A DNA stretch of 64,000 nucleotides from positions 372,001-436,000 of the forward strand of contig JAHLKG010000025.1 in the NCBI GenBank assembly GCA_025526995.1, given 5' to 3'. Below, in pieces: positions 63,201-64,000 of the stretch. Numbering within the stretch: position 1 is the stretch's first letter; the number at the start of each line of letters is the position of its first letter. A program made the position numbers and the translations under genes. The DNA comes from Powellomyces hirtus (Eukaryota > Chytridiomycota > Chytridiomycetes > Spizellomycetales > Powellomycetaceae). Below the pieces are notes generated by a model. It was not told the DNA's origin, ran no database searches, and was given only the letters and a program-made list of their open reading frames with translations.

Positions 63201-64000
63201 TCCCATTGCGTAGGTCGGACGTGCAGGTAGCGTTGGGGCGACTTGGCGGGTATCGTCCGTGGCGTGCTCCAATCGAGATGACTCGGTCGGTCGTAGAGTG
63301 GGGGTCTGACCAAGTGTTGGCTGCGGTGGCCCAACCATGGCGCCCGTGAACCTTCTCGGGCCGGCCGACGAGGTTGACGTTTGGTGTACGGAGCGATCAG
63401 GTGCAGTTGGGATCGTGGTGGGAACATCACGCGCGGTGGTGGGGGTGGTCGTTGATCCATTTCCACCAGCCCGCGACATTGTCGTGGTCCCCGACTTGGT
63501 AGTAGTATTGGAGGTCGGCAGATTAGTTTTGATTATGGGTTTAGTTGATGTGGTCTTGCGATTATAAGTAGCGGTAGGAATAGACGTCGGAACTGTAAAC
63601 TTCAAAGTCGCGGTATCAGCAGCGGGTTGCGGCGTGGCATTCGTGCGTTGGGTGGCGGCCATCGATGGCGACGGCAGCAAGGTGTGCGGGCGGGGAGTGG
63701 AACGGGAACTTGGGTATCGAGAAGGTCTCCGCATTGAAGATAGTGATGGTGATGACGACGATGATGGCGGTGATGTGCTGCTGGTGTGTTTCGCTGGTGG
63801 ATGAGTGGTCGAGTGCGGCGGACGGATGAGTAGTGAGGTCGTTGCGGGTCGTGATGTGGGTTGTTTCGACGCACGAGGTGTGGGTGGGATGGGTGAAAAT
63901 CGAGGTGATGATGAAGAAGAGGCGGATATCGGTGTCGGTTTGGGTGGGGGCGTGGATGAAGGGGGATGGCGAGCTGGGGTATTGGTGATGGTGGGTTTCG
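60267..64000 (-). CDS. mucin-like single-pass membrane protein, 5' part outside the window
   Basis: An uninterrupted frame runs from the right edge to a stop at 60267; the first Met inside is at 63734, but the frame stays open beyond it, so the N-terminus is missing. The first 800 residues visible are Pro/Thr/Ser-rich with Gly/Asp patches, as in O-glycosylated wall-spanning sensors (Msb2, Hkr1, Mid2 style). One TM helix (SGIIGAALVFLLAVAVVAVG, about 61.62-61.55 kb) is followed by the stop-transfer YRRRKRHHHRHH. The tail of about 420 residues is Ser/Asn/Asp-rich with proline patches and ends TNPLTNPFDG, which contains an NPF tripeptide of the kind bound by EH-domain endocytic adaptors. No folded ectodomain is visible. 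Role as a wall or osmotic sensor is inference. Confidence 0.7.
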   Translation of the reverse strand, partial: KPTITNTPARHPPSSTPPPKPTPISASSSSSPRFSPIPPTPRASKQPTSRPATTSLLIRPPHSTTHPPAKHTSSTSPPSSSSSPSLSSMRRPSRYPSSRSTPRPHTLLPSPSMAATQRTNATPQPAADTATLKFTVPTSIPTATYNRKTTSTKPIIKTNLPTSNTTTKSGTTTMSRAGGNGSTTTPTTARDVPTTIPTAPDRSVHQTSTSSAGPRRFTGAMVGPPQPTLGQTPTLRPTESSRLEHATDDTRQVAPTLPARPTYAMGIPANVEMTTQRLTTIHPVSQTLSRPLFAGSNFGGSLPPPSPSPTEPWPTGAPRIIPSPPPSPPTHPWPVTSHGPLPPWPTSAPDGYPLLEPPPEPTRDPYAPERSRRIDPPNQPFSVDPQQPLPTEAPGSSEEDGGEEGSSANDRSGGADQRDPNPNAGPEKEGGGGGGPSYPSNPTTDPRRQRITGFATSSQNNDPNTTATDVPADIDMTIMEGARGTDEVPGGDDVPVMDQQPESEDMDMEAANSEDPMPDYPPLEEGGPAGSGGGPSSRIFQKRPAVPVPTTGASGGDRPGRITFGNAGQEEGATLETRPSAPENGDAPLGSTPPEAPPMEVIINPGQTGTAPQVGRTTRPLGVPQPAPNPNPPPGGAVVDVPIPTVPNIPLPLESVTVGAPAPPTTDGTSSPAAGQQKVVAAQSGSIGTVVSNPRLPVPDGDGGATPDAPNRLDQPGDKDGSATDSVTTPATKPTYGKPPVDGKPMTDQPGRNAPSLPAPGAPGPIGPTDETGVPDETPKSDPAESSSKLSSPIMSGIIGAALVFLLAVAVVAVGYRRRKRHHHRHHGPATTTKNARHRSYALFEDDATISSSTVSVKEMTMVSRDRKDNNNDNNDGDKAHDNSTHPPYPLILMTSPTIDTDAFAPAAQPIPQSFTPAYLDFALSALSAPLVPLPSAQQIRTQEQNILDSLDFAIPTRDITDTDAQEDIGPAGAGGVVPPLVQSREEQQPNSTSSTAPPESDSSKDNRMFIARKAYNSLVRSGYMGDSGGQPNTTITDCNSNSTISSAKDSSRGAGVAVSVKEQLDSRHSFSSSSSMYSTLSKALHAFQWRRSDRDHDRHRDQQQQQQQRQRRRRLLISSLSSESSTSTHTSETSTTTATTSVGSDTGTEFSSSKWGGSESCTTETCAIANASPLHAHGHDDTYYRRCRTADDASDVHMRMSSDDENSQNNHPHHGDDYKDHLVEVVVRTGANTNPLTNPFDG

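Noticed and set aside
1..64000. CRISPR arrays, bacterial operons, phage or plasmid features
   Set aside because: The window is eukaryotic with spliceosomal introns throughout. The tandem repeats seen lack repeat-spacer structure.

Overview
The window is fungal nuclear DNA. Genes are dense, sit on both strands, and are split by short GT-AG introns of roughly 50-230 bp. Fungal-type genes include GWT1, a Vhc1-like cation-chloride cotransporter, a septin-type GTPase and a mucin-like wall-sensor protein. Together with them are two genes that yeasts and moulds lack: a full-length talin and a DNA-PK catalytic subunit. This mix points to an early-diverging lineage, most likely a zoosporic (chytrid-like) fungus. 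That placement is inference; no database search was possible, and all splice joins were made by eye from reading frame, splice sites and family knowledge.

Layout. 1-2.4 kb: upstream flank rich in simple repeats. 2.4-10.7 kb: talin (+). 10.8-12.5 kb: STN1 of the CST telomere complex (-), tail-to-tail with talin. 12.8-13.5 kb: Mediator subunit MED31 (+), divergent from STN1. 14.2-14.6 kb: acidic ribosomal protein P2 (-). 15.3-29.4 kb: a single very large gene for DNA-PKcs (-), with N-terminal helical-repeat region, FAT, PI3K-like kinase and FATC. 29.6-30.1 kb: a doubtful small gene built on a duplicated cassette. 31.3-31.9 kb: a small one-TM protein (+), convergent with GWT1 (31.98-33.7 kb, -). 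33.7-38.8 kb: gene-poor DNA with decayed copies of an acidic coding cassette and one stretch with five consecutive potential hairpins. 39.2-40.3 kb: short-chain dehydrogenase (+) with a clear TATA box. 40.6-44.4 kb: SLC12-type cotransporter (+). 45.6-47.6 kb: eIF4A (+). 49.7-50.8 kb: C2H2 zinc-finger protein (-). 50.8-54.0 kb: no convincing gene. 54.0-55.5 kb: MAT2B / dTDP-4-dehydrorhamnose-reductase-like protein (+) with no recognisable AUG. 55.5-57.4 kb: repeats and long G/C runs. 57.4-59.7 kb: an SH3-plus-septin-GTPase fusion (-). 60.3-64.0 kb: a mucin-like single-pass membrane protein (-) that runs off the right edge.

There is no operon logic, as expected for a eukaryote. Themes that recur are cortex and adhesion (talin, SH3-septin, mucin-like sensor, GWT1 for GPI anchors) and chromosome-end or break maintenance (STN1, DNA-PKcs). 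The most notable items are the talin with a strikingly animal-like F3 subdomain, the DNA-PKcs with a six-site S/T-Q cluster where human DNA-PKcs has its ABCDE autophosphorylation cluster, the SH3-septin fusion, and the hairpin-rich stretch near 37.7 kb.
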